Positions 46,555-54,972 of a stretch of DNA of 64,000 bases are shown here, piece by piece. The number at the start of each line of letters is the position of its first letter. Position 1 is the stretch's first letter. The DNA comes from Acidobacteriota bacterium (GTDB lineage Bacteria > Acidobacteriota > Vicinamibacteria > Vicinamibacterales > CAVVIG01). The notes beneath the pieces are model-generated. The model made no database searches and had not been told where the DNA came from. It saw only the letters and a list, made by a program, of their open reading frames with translations. Made by a program: the position numbers and the translations under genes. The stretch covers positions 1 to 64,000 of the forward strand of contig QHWJ01000232.1 of the NCBI GenBank assembly GCA_003222535.1. Direction: 5' to 3'.

Positions 46555-47289
46555 GTTGGGAAAACACTTGTCACGCTGCTCGTGTGCTTTTTCGCGTTCG
46601 CTTCGTCCCTCCCTGCCCTTCCTGCCTTCCAGGCTCCGCGTCCCGCCACTCCAGCCCGTCCTGTCCAGGCAGCGAAGCCGAAAGGCCGTCTCTTCCGATC
46701 GCAGGATCTGGGACTGCTCGAAGCGCCGGATCGCGAAGAATGGCAGCAGCCGGATCAGATTCTGGACGCGCTGGGCGTCGCGGAAGGCGCCGTGGTCGCG
46801 GAGCTCGGGGCGGCCGGCGGCTGGTTCACGCTGCGTCTCGCGACGCGAGTCGGTCCGAACGGGCTCGTCTACGCCGAGGACATTCAGCCGGAGATGATCG
46901 AAGCGATCGGCCGGCGCATGCAGAGCGAGAACCTGGCGAATGTGAAGCCCGTGCTCGGTACGCCAAGCAACCCGCGGCTGCCGTCGGGCCTGGACGCGGC
47001 ACTCATCTCCGACGCGTTTCACGAGATGGACGTTCCGGAGGACCCCACGCTTGTCGTCACGCTGTTGAAGAACATCGGGCGCTCGCTCAAACCACAGGGC
47101 CGGCTCGGCATCGTCGACTGGACGCCGGGCGCGGGCGGCCCGGGACCGCCCGCGGATCAGCGCGTGAATCCCGCGGCGGTGATCAGGGCGGCGAGTGCCG
47201 CAGGGCTGCAGTTGATCTTGCGCGAGGATTTTCCGCCGTTCGTGTTTCTGCTGGTGTTCGGACGGGCTAACGCGCGTTCGTCCCCCTGA
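46546..47289 (+). CDS. Exported SAM methyltransferase-like protein behind a nonamer array
   Basis: The frame is open from an ATG at 46402 through the array (VGQ repeats); the likely start is the GTG at 46546, giving a 247-residue protein with a signal peptide (VGKTLVTLLVCFFAFASSLPA). The mature part is a class I methyltransferase: VVAELGAAGGWFTLRLATRVG (motif I), VYAEDIQPEMIEAIG, FHEMDVPEDP and LGIVDWTPG. Periplasmic methyltransferase-like proteins of this type are seen in MAGs and have no known substrate. If the upstream ATG is used, the N-terminus would be a (VGQ)n tail. Confidence 0.8.
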   Translation: MRQVGKTLVTLLVCFFAFASSLPALPAFQAPRPATPARPVQAAKPKGRLFRSQDLGLLEAPDREEWQQPDQILDALGVAEGAVVAELGAAGGWFTLRLATRVGPNGLVYAEDIQPEMIEAIGRRMQSENLANVKPVLGTPSNPRLPSGLDAALISDAFHEMDVPEDPTLVVTLLKNIGRSLKPQGRLGIVDWTPGAGGPGPPADQRVNPAAVIRAASAAGLQLILREDFPPFVFLLVFGRANARSSP

Positions 47290-47869
47290 TCCTCCAGAGA
47301 CCGGGCATGACGCTGGCCGCAACGAGGAGCTTCAACAGGTCCGGGATGATAAACGGGAAAAACCCGGCTGCGAGCGCCCTCGAGAGACCGTACGATGGCT
47401 GGCCGGCGATCGTCAGCCAGAGGATGCCGCCCGCGAAGACGACTGCGAGGCCGCACACCATGGCCAGAACGGCCGTGAGGTATCGCCGATCGAATCCGCG
47501 TTCGGCGAGAGCACCGGCGACGAACGCCGCCAATGGATAGCTCATCAGGTAGCCTCCGGTCGGGCCGAGCAACCGAGCCGCGCCCTGCGGGAGCACGGGC
47601 GACGCCGCGAACCAGGGCAAGCCGGCGATGCCGAGCGCCAGATACAGAATCTGGCTGAACATGCCGAGCCGCGACCCGAGTGCCGCGGCACCGACGAGCA
47701 CCACCATCGGCTGAAACGTGAACGGCACCGGCGTGAACGGCAGCGGCACGCTGATCTGCGCTGCCATGGCCGTGAGGACCGTCACGAAGAGGACGGCGCC
47801 GGCCTGTTCGGCTGACCGAAAGCGGGAATCGGACCGGGTCGTCACGGCGTCGAGCAGTGTGGGATACAT
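47267..47869 (-). CDS. bioY: BioY biotin transporter substrate-binding component
   Basis: A 200-residue S component of ECF-type biotin transport starting MYPTLLDAVTTRSDSRFRSAEQ. It has five or six hydrophobic segments with the BioY blocks MAAQISVPLPFTPVPFTFQ, LGSRLGMFSQILYLALG and PTGGYLMSYPLAAFVAG. Biotin uptake allows growth without full biotin synthesis. TAAGAT lies 8 nt before the ATG. It is divergent from thiD across 18 bp. No energising ATPase (EcfA/EcfT) is in the window. Confidence 0.93.
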   Translation of the reverse strand: MYPTLLDAVTTRSDSRFRSAEQAGAVLFVTVLTAMAAQISVPLPFTPVPFTFQPMVVLVGAAALGSRLGMFSQILYLALGIAGLPWFAASPVLPQGAARLLGPTGGYLMSYPLAAFVAGALAERGFDRRYLTAVLAMVCGLAVVFAGGILWLTIAGQPSYGLSRALAAGFFPFIIPDLLKLLVAASVMPGLWRIRGTNAR

Positions 47870-47887
47870 GAGCGCGGATCTTAACGT

Positions 47888-48715
47888 ATGCGTACAGCGC
47901 TGACAATTGCAGGCAGCGACTCCAGCGGCGGCGCCGGCATTCAAGCCGACCTCAAGACGTTCGCGGCGTTTGGTCTGTACGGCGCGAGCGCGATCACGGC
48001 CATCACGGTCCAGAGCACGAAAGGCGTCGAGGCCGTGGCACCGCTCGCGGCCGACCTCGTGACGGCCCAAATCGAAGCGGTCGCCGGCGATCTCGCCCTC
48101 CATGCGACGAAGATCGGCATGCTCGCCACAGCGGCGATCGTCGAAGCCGTGGCGGCCGCCATCGAGGAGCTGGAGCTGCCGCTGGTCGTGCTGGATCCGG
48201 TGCTCGTCTCGACGAGCGGGGACCGGCTGCTGGACCCCGACGGCGTGCAAACGCTGTGCATGGAGTTGATGCCGCTCGCGCGTGTGGTCACGCCGAACAT
48301 CCCCGAAGCCGAAGCGCTGAGCGGCCGGACCATTGGATCGGCCCAGCAGGCGCGCGAGGCCGCGAGACGGATTCACGACATGGGCGCGGCGTCCGTGATC
48401 GTCACCGGCGGGCACGCCGTGTGGGACGGCGACACAGGGCCGAGGGCTGAGGGCGCGGGGCCGCAGATCATCGATCTGCTCTTTGATGGTCATGTGTTCC
48501 ACGAATTCCGCACGGCTCGGATCGATACACGGCCCACGCACGGGACCGGGTGCACGTTTGCGTCCGCCGTGGCCGCCGGTCTGGCGCTCGGTCGTGAGCT
48601 GCCTGATGCCGTCGCCCGCGCCCAGCAGTACGTCGCCGGCGCCGTCGCGCATGCTCTCGGGATCGGCCACGGCTGCGGACCGATCGATCACTTCTGGGAG
48701 CACCGGTCCGGCTAA
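47888..48715 (+). CDS. thiD: Hydroxymethylpyrimidine/phosphomethylpyrimidine kinase
   Basis: A 275-residue ribokinase-fold enzyme: MRTALTIAGSDSSGGAGIQAD, TKIGMLATAAIV, VLDPVLVSTSGD, VTPNIPEAEALSG and the C-terminal GTGCTFASAVAAGLALG. It phosphorylates the thiamine pyrimidine. Near residue 190 the loop contains GPRAEGAGPQ, encoded by GGGCCGA/GGGCTGA/GGGCGCG heptamers, a probable in-frame repeat insertion. The last residues and stop (RSG-TAA, 48713-48715) are a half copy of the VRLKPD palindrome. Confidence 0.93.
   Translation: MRTALTIAGSDSSGGAGIQADLKTFAAFGLYGASAITAITVQSTKGVEAVAPLAADLVTAQIEAVAGDLALHATKIGMLATAAIVEAVAAAIEELELPLVVLDPVLVSTSGDRLLDPDGVQTLCMELMPLARVVTPNIPEAEALSGRTIGSAQQAREAARRIHDMGAASVIVTGGHAVWDGDTGPRAEGAGPQIIDLLFDGHVFHEFRTARIDTRPTHGTGCTFASAVAAGLALGRELPDAVARAQQYVAGAVAHALGIGHGCGPIDHFWEHRSG
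48448..48476. repeat. GGGC-CGA/TGA/GCG heptamer run inside thiD
   Basis: About four 7-bp units (GGGCCGA, GGGCTGA, GGGCGCG, GGGCCGC) read in frame as GPRAEGAGPQ in a surface loop of the kinase. Confidence 0.65.
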
Positions 48716-48737
48716 AGAGGGTGTGAAGGACCCTACA

Positions 48738-48816
48738 GTAACCGCCGAGACCGCGGAGACCGCAGAGAAAAATCTTAGTATTCTCGGCGATCTCTGCGTG
48801 CTCTGCGGTTAAGCGT
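48738..48816. repeat. GCAGAG/CTCTGC hairpin after thiD
   Basis: CCGCCGAGACCGCGGAGACC and CGCAGAGAAAAATC on the left pair with GATCTCTGCGTGCTCTGCGG on the right, a hairpin about 80 bp long. Related partial copies lie at 41920, 43363 and 49573. Confidence 0.85.
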
Positions 48817-48841
48817 GGCATTTCTTCACAGGCTCCAAAAC

Positions 48842-48908
48842 CGGACACTGCTGGAACGGTGAAAGCCAGCAACCGCCCTCGGTAGTGTCCTGCTTCAGCC
48901 GGACCTCG
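48842..48908. repeat. VRLKPD-type palindrome pair upstream of moaE
   Basis: ACCGGACACTGCTGGAACGG and GGTAGTGTCCTGCTTCAGCC are partial, inverted relatives of the GGTCCGGCTGAAGCCGGACA element. The right copy covers the -35/spacer region of the moaE promoter. Confidence 0.75.
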
Positions 48909-48914
48909 TATACT
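48909..48914 (+). promoter_or_regulatory. -10 box exactly 6 nt before the moaE GTG
   Basis: TATACT at 48909-48914 followed by GAACCG and the GTG at 48921, again predicting a leaderless mRNA. The preceding 20 bp are a palindromic repeat rather than a -35 box. Confidence 0.62.
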
Positions 48915-48920
48915 GAACCG

Positions 48921-49412
48921 GTGCCCTCGCTCCTCGCCATCACGTCCGAGCCGCTCGATCTGGAGCGGATCGCCGCGGTGCTTGCGGCGAGTGTCGGCGC
49001 GGACGCTGGCGCCGACGGGGCGGTCGTGACGTTTCTCGGCCTCGTGCGCAACCACAATCAGGCGCGGAGCGTCCGATACCTGGAGTACGAAGCGTACGAA
49101 CCGCTCGCGCTGAAGACGTTCGAACGAATCGCGACCGAGATTCGCGAGCGGTGGCCGAGCGCCCGGCTGGCGCTGCATCACCGCGTCGGCCGGCTGGAGA
49201 TCGGCGAGGCGAGCGTGGCCATTGCCGCGCGCTCGCCGCATCGGGCCGACGCGTACGTCACGTGCCGGTACGCGATCGAACGGGTGAAACAAATCGCGCC
49301 GATCTGGAAACGCGAGTTTTTCGACGGTGGCGACGTCTGGATCGAAGGCGCGACTGCCGATCCCGACGACGAGCGCGCCCGGGCGGAAGCCGAGCGGGCC
49401 GCATGCGCGTAA
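48921..49412 (+). CDS. moaE: Molybdopterin synthase catalytic subunit
   Basis: A 163-residue protein from a GTG at 48921 (TATACT exactly 6 nt upstream) with MoaE blocks: GAVVTFLGLVRNHNQ, YLEYEAYEPLALK, HRVGRLEIGEASVAIAARSPHR and CRYAIERVKQIAPIWKREFF (active-site lysine and C-terminal loop). It transfers sulfur to precursor Z with MoaD to make molybdopterin. It overlaps moaD by 10 bp. A MobA-like gene is at 33 kb. Confidence 0.94.
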   Translation: MPSLLAITSEPLDLERIAAVLAASVGADAGADGAVVTFLGLVRNHNQARSVRYLEYEAYEPLALKTFERIATEIRERWPSARLALHHRVGRLEIGEASVAIAARSPHRADAYVTCRYAIERVKQIAPIWKREFFDGGDVWIEGATADPDDERARAEAERAACA

Positions 49413-49564
49413 CCGTGCGGCTCTTCGCGCGGCTCGAATTTCCCGAGCTCGCCCGGTACGAGCGGTCGATCTCGAGCGCCCTCAACGCGGACTACGCACG
49501 GATGGATCAGCGCGTCTCGGACGGCGACGAGATCGCATTTTTGCCGCCGGTATCAGGAGGATGA
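49403..49564 (+). CDS. moaD: Shortened MoaD, molybdopterin synthase sulfur carrier
   Basis: A 53-residue frame: MRVTVRLFARLEFPELARYERS and the C-terminus DGDEIAFLPPVSGG with the di-glycine thiocarboxylate site. Normal MoaD is about 80 residues with a beta-grasp fold; here the region between LFARL and EFPELARYE is missing about 28 residues, as if deleted in frame. The retained end would still be recognised by MoaE and MoeB, but folding is doubtful. It overlaps moaE and precedes a repeat gap. Confidence 0.7.
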   Translation: MRVTVRLFARLEFPELARYERSISSALNADYARMDQRVSDGDEIAFLPPVSGG

Positions 49565-49572
49565 CGACGATC

Positions 49573-49648
49573 AACGCAGAGACCGCTGAATACGCAGAAA
49601 GATCTCTTGCTCTGCGGGTTCCGCGAGTTCCGTCGATCGTCGTGACGT
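49573..49648. repeat. CGCAGAG / CTCTGCGG element after moaD
   Basis: ACGCAGAGACCGCTGAATACG and CTTGCTCTGCGGGTTCCGCG are the left and right partners; the right part continues to GATCGTCGTGACGTGACG before prfA. About 90 bp separate moaD from prfA and hold no gene. Confidence 0.7.
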
Positions 49649-49654
49649 GACGTT

Positions 49655-50728
49655 ATGTTCGATAAGCTCGCCACGGAAGAACAGCGGTACGAAGAGCTGA
49701 TGCGGCTGCTCGGCACGACCGAGGTGCAGAGCGATCCGTCCGAATACCGGAAGCACGCCAAATCGCTCTCGGACGTCGAGCCGCTCATCGAACGGTTCCG
49801 CGAGTACAAGACCGTCGTCGGTGATATCGCGCAGACCGAGGGGCTGGCGGCCACGGGCGACGCCGACATGCGCGAGCTCGCCAGGGCGGAGCTGAAGTCG
49901 CTGGCCGCGCGGCGCGACGCCCTCATCGCCGAGATGAAGCTTCTGCTCATCCCCAAGGATCCCAACGACGAAAAGAACGTCATGCTCGAAATCCGCGCCG
50001 GCACGGGCGGCGACGAGGCGGCGTTGTTCGCCGGCGAGCTGTTCCGCATGTACAGCAAGTTCGCGGAGCGGAACGGGTGGCGCGTCGAGCTGATGTCGAG
50101 CCACGACACCGGCGTCGGCGGGCTGAAGGAAGCCATCGCGATGATTGAAGGCCGCGGCGTCTACAGCAAGCTGAAGTACGAGAGCGGGGTGCATCGTGTG
50201 CAGCGTGTCCCCTCCACCGAAGCCAGCGGCCGCATTCACACCTCGACGGTGACCGTCGCCGTGCTGCCGGAAGCCGAGGAAGTCGACGTGCAGGTCGACC
50301 CCAGGGATCTGCGCATCGACACGTTCTGCTCGAGCGGGCCGGGCGGGCAGAGCGTCAACACGACGTACTCCGCGGTCCGCATCACACACATCCCGACCGG
50401 CGTCGTCGTCTCGCAGCAGGATGAAAAGTCGCAGGTCAAGAACCGCGCGAAGGCGATGAAGGTCCTGCGCTCCCGACTCTACGAGATGGAGCTGCGGAAG
50501 CAGCAGGAAGCGATCGCCAAGGATCGCCGCACTCAGGTCGGCACCGGTGAGCGATCCGAAAAGATTCGCACGTACAACTTCAAGGACAACCGCATCACCG
50601 ATCACCGGGTGAATTTCACGACCCATCGCCTGGTCGAGGTGCTCAACGGCGACCTCTCCGAGCTCCTCGACAACGTGATCACGCATTACCAGTCCGAAAA
50701 ACTCAAGGACGCGACGGCCGTCTCGTGA
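49655..50728 (+). CDS. prfA: Peptide chain release factor 1
   Basis: A 357-residue release factor with the GGQ peptidyl-hydrolysis motif ([20 protein letters not shown]) and RVPSTE, the PxT anticodon-like tripeptide that marks RF1 (UAA/UAG) rather than RF2. The C-terminal domain ([27 protein letters not shown]) is complete. It ends translation at UAA and UAG. UGA reading by tRNA-Sec makes a separate RF2 necessary; none is visible in the window. Its stop overlaps the prmC start. Confidence 0.97.
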   Translation: MFDKLATEEQRYEELMRLLGTTEVQSDPSEYRKHAKSLSDVEPLIERFREYKTVVGDIAQTEGLAATGDADMRELARAELKSLAARRDALIAEMKLLLIPKDPNDEKNVMLEIRAGTGGDEAALFAGELFRMYSKFAERNGWRVELMSSHDTGVGGLKEAIAMIEGRGVYSKLKYESGVHRVQRVPSTEASGRIHTSTVTVAVLPEAEEVDVQVDPRDLRIDTFCSSGPGGQSVNTTYSAVRITHIPTGVVVSQQDEKSQVKNRAKAMKVLRSRLYEMELRKQQEAIAKDRRTQVGTGERSEKIRTYNFKDNRITDHRVNFTTHRLVEVLNGDLSELLDNVITHYQSEKLKDATAVS

Positions 50729-51579
50729 CCATTCACGCGCAGGTCGCCCACGCCCGCCAGCGGCTGCGCGACGCAGGCATTTCCCATATCGAGTCCGACC
50801 TCGATGCGCGGCTCCTGGCCCAGCACGTGCTCGGCTGGACGCCCGAGCGCTTTTTCACCGACGGCCACACGCCCGAGCCCGACGGGTTCCACCCGAGCTA
50901 TGACATCCTCGTCGCGCGCCGGGCCACCCGCGAGCCGCTCGCCTACATCGTCGGCTCCCGCCAGTTCTGGGGATTGGAGTTCGAGGTCACTCCGGCCGTG
51001 CTCATCCCCCGTCCTTCGACCGAGCTGATCGTCGAAGCGATTCGGGACCTGTTTCCGGATCGATCCGCGCCGCTCACCGTCGCCGACATCTGCACCGGCT
51101 GCGGCTGCGTGGCAGTCGCGATCGCGCACGACCGTCCGGCGGCGACCGTCATGGCGACCGATATTTCACGTGAGGCGCTCGAGGTCGCGCGCCGCAACGC
51201 GGCGCGACACGGCGTCAGCGGCCGCGTGACGCTCAGGCACGGCGATCTCCTCGACGGCATCGACCGGCAGCTCGACGCGATTGTCGCGAACCCGCCGTAC
51301 GTGGTCGATTGCGCACGGCCGGCGCTCCAGCCCGAAGTGCGCGATCACGAGCCGGCCGTCGCGCTGTTTGGCGGCGCGGACGGCCTCGATCTGCTCACGC
51401 GGTTGATCAGGGAAGCGCCGAGCCGCCTCCGTCCCGGCGGCCACCTCGTGTTCGAGTTCGGCCTCGGCCAGGACCTCGAAATCGAGCGACTGCTGGAAGG
51501 CGCGCCCGAGCTGACCACGCTTGGCGTGCGCCGCGATCTGCAGGGCATCGCCCGCACGGCCATATCGCAGCGAAAGTAG
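50725..51579 (+). CDS. prmC: Release factor glutamine methyltransferase
   Basis: A 284-residue methyltransferase from a GTG at 50725 overlapping the prfA TGA. Motif [20 protein letters not shown], the NPPYVV catalytic tetrapeptide at about residue 190, and the N-terminal helical domain ([12 protein letters not shown]) are seen. It methylates the Gln of the GGQ motif in release factors. The prfA-prmC pairing is the standard arrangement. Confidence 0.95.
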   Translation: MTIHAQVAHARQRLRDAGISHIESDLDARLLAQHVLGWTPERFFTDGHTPEPDGFHPSYDILVARRATREPLAYIVGSRQFWGLEFEVTPAVLIPRPSTELIVEAIRDLFPDRSAPLTVADICTGCGCVAVAIAHDRPAATVMATDISREALEVARRNAARHGVSGRVTLRHGDLLDGIDRQLDAIVANPPYVVDCARPALQPEVRDHEPAVALFGGADGLDLLTRLIREAPSRLRPGGHLVFEFGLGQDLEIERLLEGAPELTTLGVRRDLQGIARTAISQRK

Positions 51580-51608
51580 ACGCATCCACCATGGCAGCGA
51601 GAGTGGAC

Positions 51609-51953
51609 ATGCCAGACTGTCTCTTCTGCAAGATCATCAAACGGGAGATTCCGGCGTCCGTCGTCTACGAAGACGACCGCCTGCTCGCCTTCAACGACAT
51701 CAATCCGCAGGCATCAACGCACGTGCTCGTCGTGCCGAAGCGCCATATCGCGTCGCTCAACGAACTGTCGGCGGACGATGATCAGATCGTCGGTGAAGTC
51801 GTCCGGCGGGCCGCCGCCATCGCGAAGGACCGCGGGATTTCCGCCGGCGGTTTCCGGACCGTGTTCAACACGAACCGCGACGCCGGCCAGACCGTCTTCC
51901 ATATCCACCTGCACCTCATCGGCGGCCGCAGCCTGAGCTGGCCGCCGGGATAG
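51609..51953 (+). CDS. HIT-family hydrolase
   Basis: A 114-residue histidine-triad protein starting MPDCLFCKIIKREIPASVVYED with GAGAG 6 nt upstream (an ATG at 51591 is also in frame). The active-site motif is TVFHIHLHLIGGR. HIT proteins hydrolyse or transfer nucleoside phosphates such as AMP-lysine; no specific substrate can be named. Last gene of the prfA-prmC cluster. Confidence 0.94.
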   Translation: MPDCLFCKIIKREIPASVVYEDDRLLAFNDINPQASTHVLVVPKRHIASLNELSADDDQIVGEVVRRAAAIAKDRGISAGGFRTVFNTNRDAGQTVFHIHLHLIGGRSLSWPPG

Positions 51954-51978
51954 CAAACGACGTATTGATTTGGACAAG

Positions 51979-52192
51979 CCACGGAGACACTGAGACACAG
52001 AGGCGCTCGACGCGGGCGGCCCGCACGGCGGGCCGAGCCGTGAGGCGCGCAAACCGCAAACGAACGACCGAGCCACGGTCCAGTGGTCGTTCGTTTGCCG
52101 TTTGCACGCCTCGCCCGCCGCTCTAGGCGGCGCCGCGTCGAGCGCGCTACCTGCAGCGTGTTCTTCTCTGTGTCTTTGTGTTCTCTGTGGCC
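51979..52192. repeat. About 214-bp intergenic mega-hairpin
   Basis: Outer arms CCACGGAGACACTGAGACAC with CTCTGTG...CTCTGTGG, middle arms GCGCTCGACGCGG with CCGCGTCGAGCGC, and inner arms CAAACCGCAAACGAACGACC with GGTCGTTCGTTTGCCGTTTG. A loop of about 14 nt sits in the centre near 52075. It spans about 200 bp between the HIT gene and the heptamer array. No ORF of note inside. Confidence 0.9.
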
Positions 52193-52257
52193 AAATATGT
52201 CGTCGTATTTCCAGGCGAAGCTTCGTTACTAACCGTCGGCAGAACCGGCCGTCCAAC

Positions 52258-52397
52258 GCTCAGGGCGCAGGGCGCAGGGCGCAGGGCGCAGGGCGCAGGG
52301 CGCAGGGCGCAGGGCGCAGGGCGCAGGGCGCAGGGCGCAGGGCGCAGGGTTCAAGGCTCAAGGCTCAGGGCGCAGGGTTCAAGGCTCAAGGCTCAAT
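52258..52397. repeat. 20-unit heptamer array (12 GCGCAGG, then mixed units)
   Basis: One GCTCAGG, twelve GCGCAGG (52265-52348), then GTTCAAG, GCTCAAG, GCTCAGG, GCGCAGG, GTTCAAG, GCTCAAG, GCTCAAT. Unit order in the second half is itself repetitive. The array sits 36 bp before the ADOP permease start. A stretch of about 65 bp between the hairpin and array carries no feature. Confidence 0.95.
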
Positions 52398-52433
52398 CTG
52401 AGCATTGCATTCTGAATTCCGCGATTTCACCAC

Positions 52434-54872
52434 GTGACTCTCGGGAGCAGCGAAGTGTATCTGGATCAGTGGTGGGGCGATCTGCGATTCGCATGGAAAA
52501 ACGCGGCGCGGCGCCCTGGCTTCACGCTGCTCGTCGCCGCGACGTTGGCGCTCGGGCTCGGCGTCAACAGCGCGGTGTTCGCGCTCGTCGACGCCGTGCT
52601 GCTCCGCCCCCTGCCGTACCGTGATCCGTCCACGCTCGTATACGTGTGGCAGACGTTGCCGCGGATGCACGTCTTCGAGCTCGAGGCCACGCCGTTCGAC
52701 TACGGCGCGTGGCGCTCGCTCCGGAGCGTGTCCGAGATCGGGATGGTGCAGTACGGCTCGTTCACCCTCACCGGTGGCGATGACAACCCCGAACGGGTCG
52801 GGGGATCGCGCGTGACGGCATCGCTCATGCCGATGCTCGGCATCGCGCCGAGCATCGGCCGCGCATTCACGGCATTGGAAGATTCCGACGCCGCGCCCGC
52901 GGTCACCATCATCAGCGAAGGTCTCTGGCGGCGGCGCTACGGCGCGGACCCGGCGATCGTCGGCCGTCTGATCCAGGTGGACGGAATGCCGAGGACCGTT
53001 GTCGGCGTGATGCCGCGCGGCGCGTTGCTTCCCGGATCGTCATCGGGAGACGACCAGCTGTGGCTGCCAATGCGCATGAGCCCGTCCGAGCGTGTCAACG
53101 AGATCAGCCACAGCTACACGATCTTCGGCCGTCTCGCCGATGGCGCGACGCTCCCGCAGGCGTCCGCCGAAGTCGATGCAGTCGCCGCCCGAATGGAGGC
53201 GGAACACTCCACCCATCACGGCCTCGGGGCCCGGCTGGTTCCCGTCGCCGAGCGAACCGCTCGCGCCATCCGCCCGGCACTGGTCGTCGCCGCGTCGAGC
53301 GTCGCGCTCCTGCTCGTGGTCGCCACGGCGAACGCCTCGACGCTGCTCGTCGCGCGTGCATCGAGCCGGCGTCACGAGCTCGCGGTGCGCGCAGCGCTCG
53401 GCGCGACGCGGGCGCGCTTGCTGTCGCTCTCGATGGCCGAATCCCTCGTGTTCGCGTGCGTCGGCGGTCTGACCGGCCTCGTGCTCGGACACTGGGCGTT
53501 GCGCGGCTTGATTCCGTTGTTCGCCGAATCGCTGCCGCCGTCGCTCTCGATCGACGTCGGCGGCCGGGCGGCGCTGTTCACGGCCGGCCTCACGGCGGTG
53601 ATCGCCGTCATCTTCGGCGTCATCGCGGCGCATCGACCGGGCGACCGCCTCGCCGGGTCGCTCGGCTCCGCCACGCGATCGATCACTGCCTCCGGAGGAA
53701 GCCGCAGCGCGCTCGTGGTCGCACAGATCGCCCTCGCAGTCGTCCTGCTCTCGGCCGCGGGGCTGATGCTGAACAGCGTGGCCAGACTGTCGCGGGTGAA
53801 GCCGGGGTTCGATCCGGATCACGTGCTCACGTTCAGGGTCGCGCTCACGGGATCCCGCTATGCAGCCAGGCCGGCGCGCGCTCGATTCGTCTCGGATCTT
53901 CTCGAGCGGCTGACGGCCACGGCGGGCGTTCGTGCCGAGGGGCTCACGTCGCTGGTCCCGTTCGGCGGAATGCGCGGAGCGAACACGGTCGAGATCGAGG
54001 GACGTACGCCCATGCCAGGCGAGCCGCCACTCATCATCGACCAGCGGCACGTGTCGCCCGGCTACTTCCAGACGATGAGGATTCCGCTCGTGAGCGGACG
54101 GGCGCTGACGGCGGCCGACGACGATCGCGCGGAGCGTGTCACCGTGATCAACCGTACGATGGCACGGCGGTGCTTCCCGAACACGGATCCAGTCAATCGG
54201 CGCGTCCGGACATCAGCCGGCTTCGACTCCGGCATCTGGTTCCGGATCGTCGGTGTCGTTGACGACGTGCGCCACATCTCGTTGAGCCGCGACGCGGTGC
54301 CCGAGATGTATCACCCCATCGCGCAGACGGCGGTGCCGATGTTCGCGGTCGTGGTGAGGACCGCAGGAGAGCCCGCGGCCATGACTCCGGCGGTTCGGGC
54401 CGCCGTCCAGGCGGTGGACGCAAACCTTCCCATCTACGACGTCCGCACGATGGACGACCGCATCGCCTCCTCGTTCGCACAGACGCGCGCGACGATGCTC
54501 CTGCTGATGGTCACCGCGGCTCTGGCGGCTGCGCTCGCCGGCGTCGCCATCTACAGCGCGATTTGGTATTCGGTCGTCCAGCGGACGCCCGAGATTGGCA
54601 TCCGCATGGCGCTGGGCGCGTCGCGGGGATCCGTGTTCCGTCGCGTGGTCGCGGGCGCTGTCGTCCTGGCCGCGGTCGGGGCAACGCTGGGAGCCGTGAC
54701 GTCGATCGCGGCTGGATCGCTGGTGCGGGATCTGCTGTTCGACACCCGCACCACGGATCCGTTCACCCACGCCGCGGTCATCAGCGGCGTGATCGCGCTG
54801 GCGATTGCCGCGAGCATCGCGCCCGCTCTGCGGGCCATGCGCGTGGATCCGATGATCGCGCTCAGGAATTAG
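52434..54872 (+). CDS. ADOP-type ABC transporter permease (FtsX/MacB-like)
   Basis: An 812-residue membrane protein from a GTG at 52434 (a GTG at 52455 is also in frame), with two repeated halves each having four membrane segments and a large extracytoplasmic MacB-type domain. The start DQWWGDLRFAWKNAARRPGFTL and the ALGLGVNSAVFALVDAVLLRPLPY block are typical of acidobacterial duplicated orphan permeases. No ATPase partner is adjacent. Likely exports a peptide, lipid or drug. The TAG stop is inside an AATTAGG heptamer. Confidence 0.92.
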   Translation: MTLGSSEVYLDQWWGDLRFAWKNAARRPGFTLLVAATLALGLGVNSAVFALVDAVLLRPLPYRDPSTLVYVWQTLPRMHVFELEATPFDYGAWRSLRSVSEIGMVQYGSFTLTGGDDNPERVGGSRVTASLMPMLGIAPSIGRAFTALEDSDAAPAVTIISEGLWRRRYGADPAIVGRLIQVDGMPRTVVGVMPRGALLPGSSSGDDQLWLPMRMSPSERVNEISHSYTIFGRLADGATLPQASAEVDAVAARMEAEHSTHHGLGARLVPVAERTARAIRPALVVAASSVALLLVVATANASTLLVARASSRRHELAVRAALGATRARLLSLSMAESLVFACVGGLTGLVLGHWALRGLIPLFAESLPPSLSIDVGGRAALFTAGLTAVIAVIFGVIAAHRPGDRLAGSLGSATRSITASGGSRSALVVAQIALAVVLLSAAGLMLNSVARLSRVKPGFDPDHVLTFRVALTGSRYAARPARARFVSDLLERLTATAGVRAEGLTSLVPFGGMRGANTVEIEGRTPMPGEPPLIIDQRHVSPGYFQTMRIPLVSGRALTAADDDRAERVTVINRTMARRCFPNTDPVNRRVRTSAGFDSGIWFRIVGVVDDVRHISLSRDAVPEMYHPIAQTAVPMFAVVVRTAGEPAAMTPAVRAAVQAVDANLPIYDVRTMDDRIASSFAQTRATMLLLMVTAALAAALAGVAIYSAIWYSVVQRTPEIGIRMALGASRGSVFRRVVAGAVVLAAVGATLGAVTSIAAGSLVRDLLFDTRTTDPFTHAAVISGVIALAIAASIAPALRAMRVDPMIALRN

Positions 54873-54972
54873 GAATTAAGAATTAGGAATTTGGAATTCG
54901 CTCACAGAGCCCTCGACTGCGGGTGCGCATTCCAAATTCCAAATTCCAAATTCCAAATTCTTAATTCCTAAT
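54866..54972. repeat. AATTAGG / ATTCCAA heptamer palindrome between two stop codons
   Basis: Left arm GAATTAGGAATTAAGAATTA (from 54866) and right arm TTCCAAATTCTTAATTCCTA (to 54972) are nearly perfect complements of 7-bp units. Both convergent genes end in it: TAG at 54870-54872 and TAG at 54970-54968 (minus). No T-run is seen, so it is not a simple terminator. Confidence 0.95.

Noticed and set aside
54866-54972. Standard bidirectional intrinsic terminator
   Set aside because: The hairpin is AT-rich and has no run of T on either side. Termination remains possible but is not shown by the sequence.
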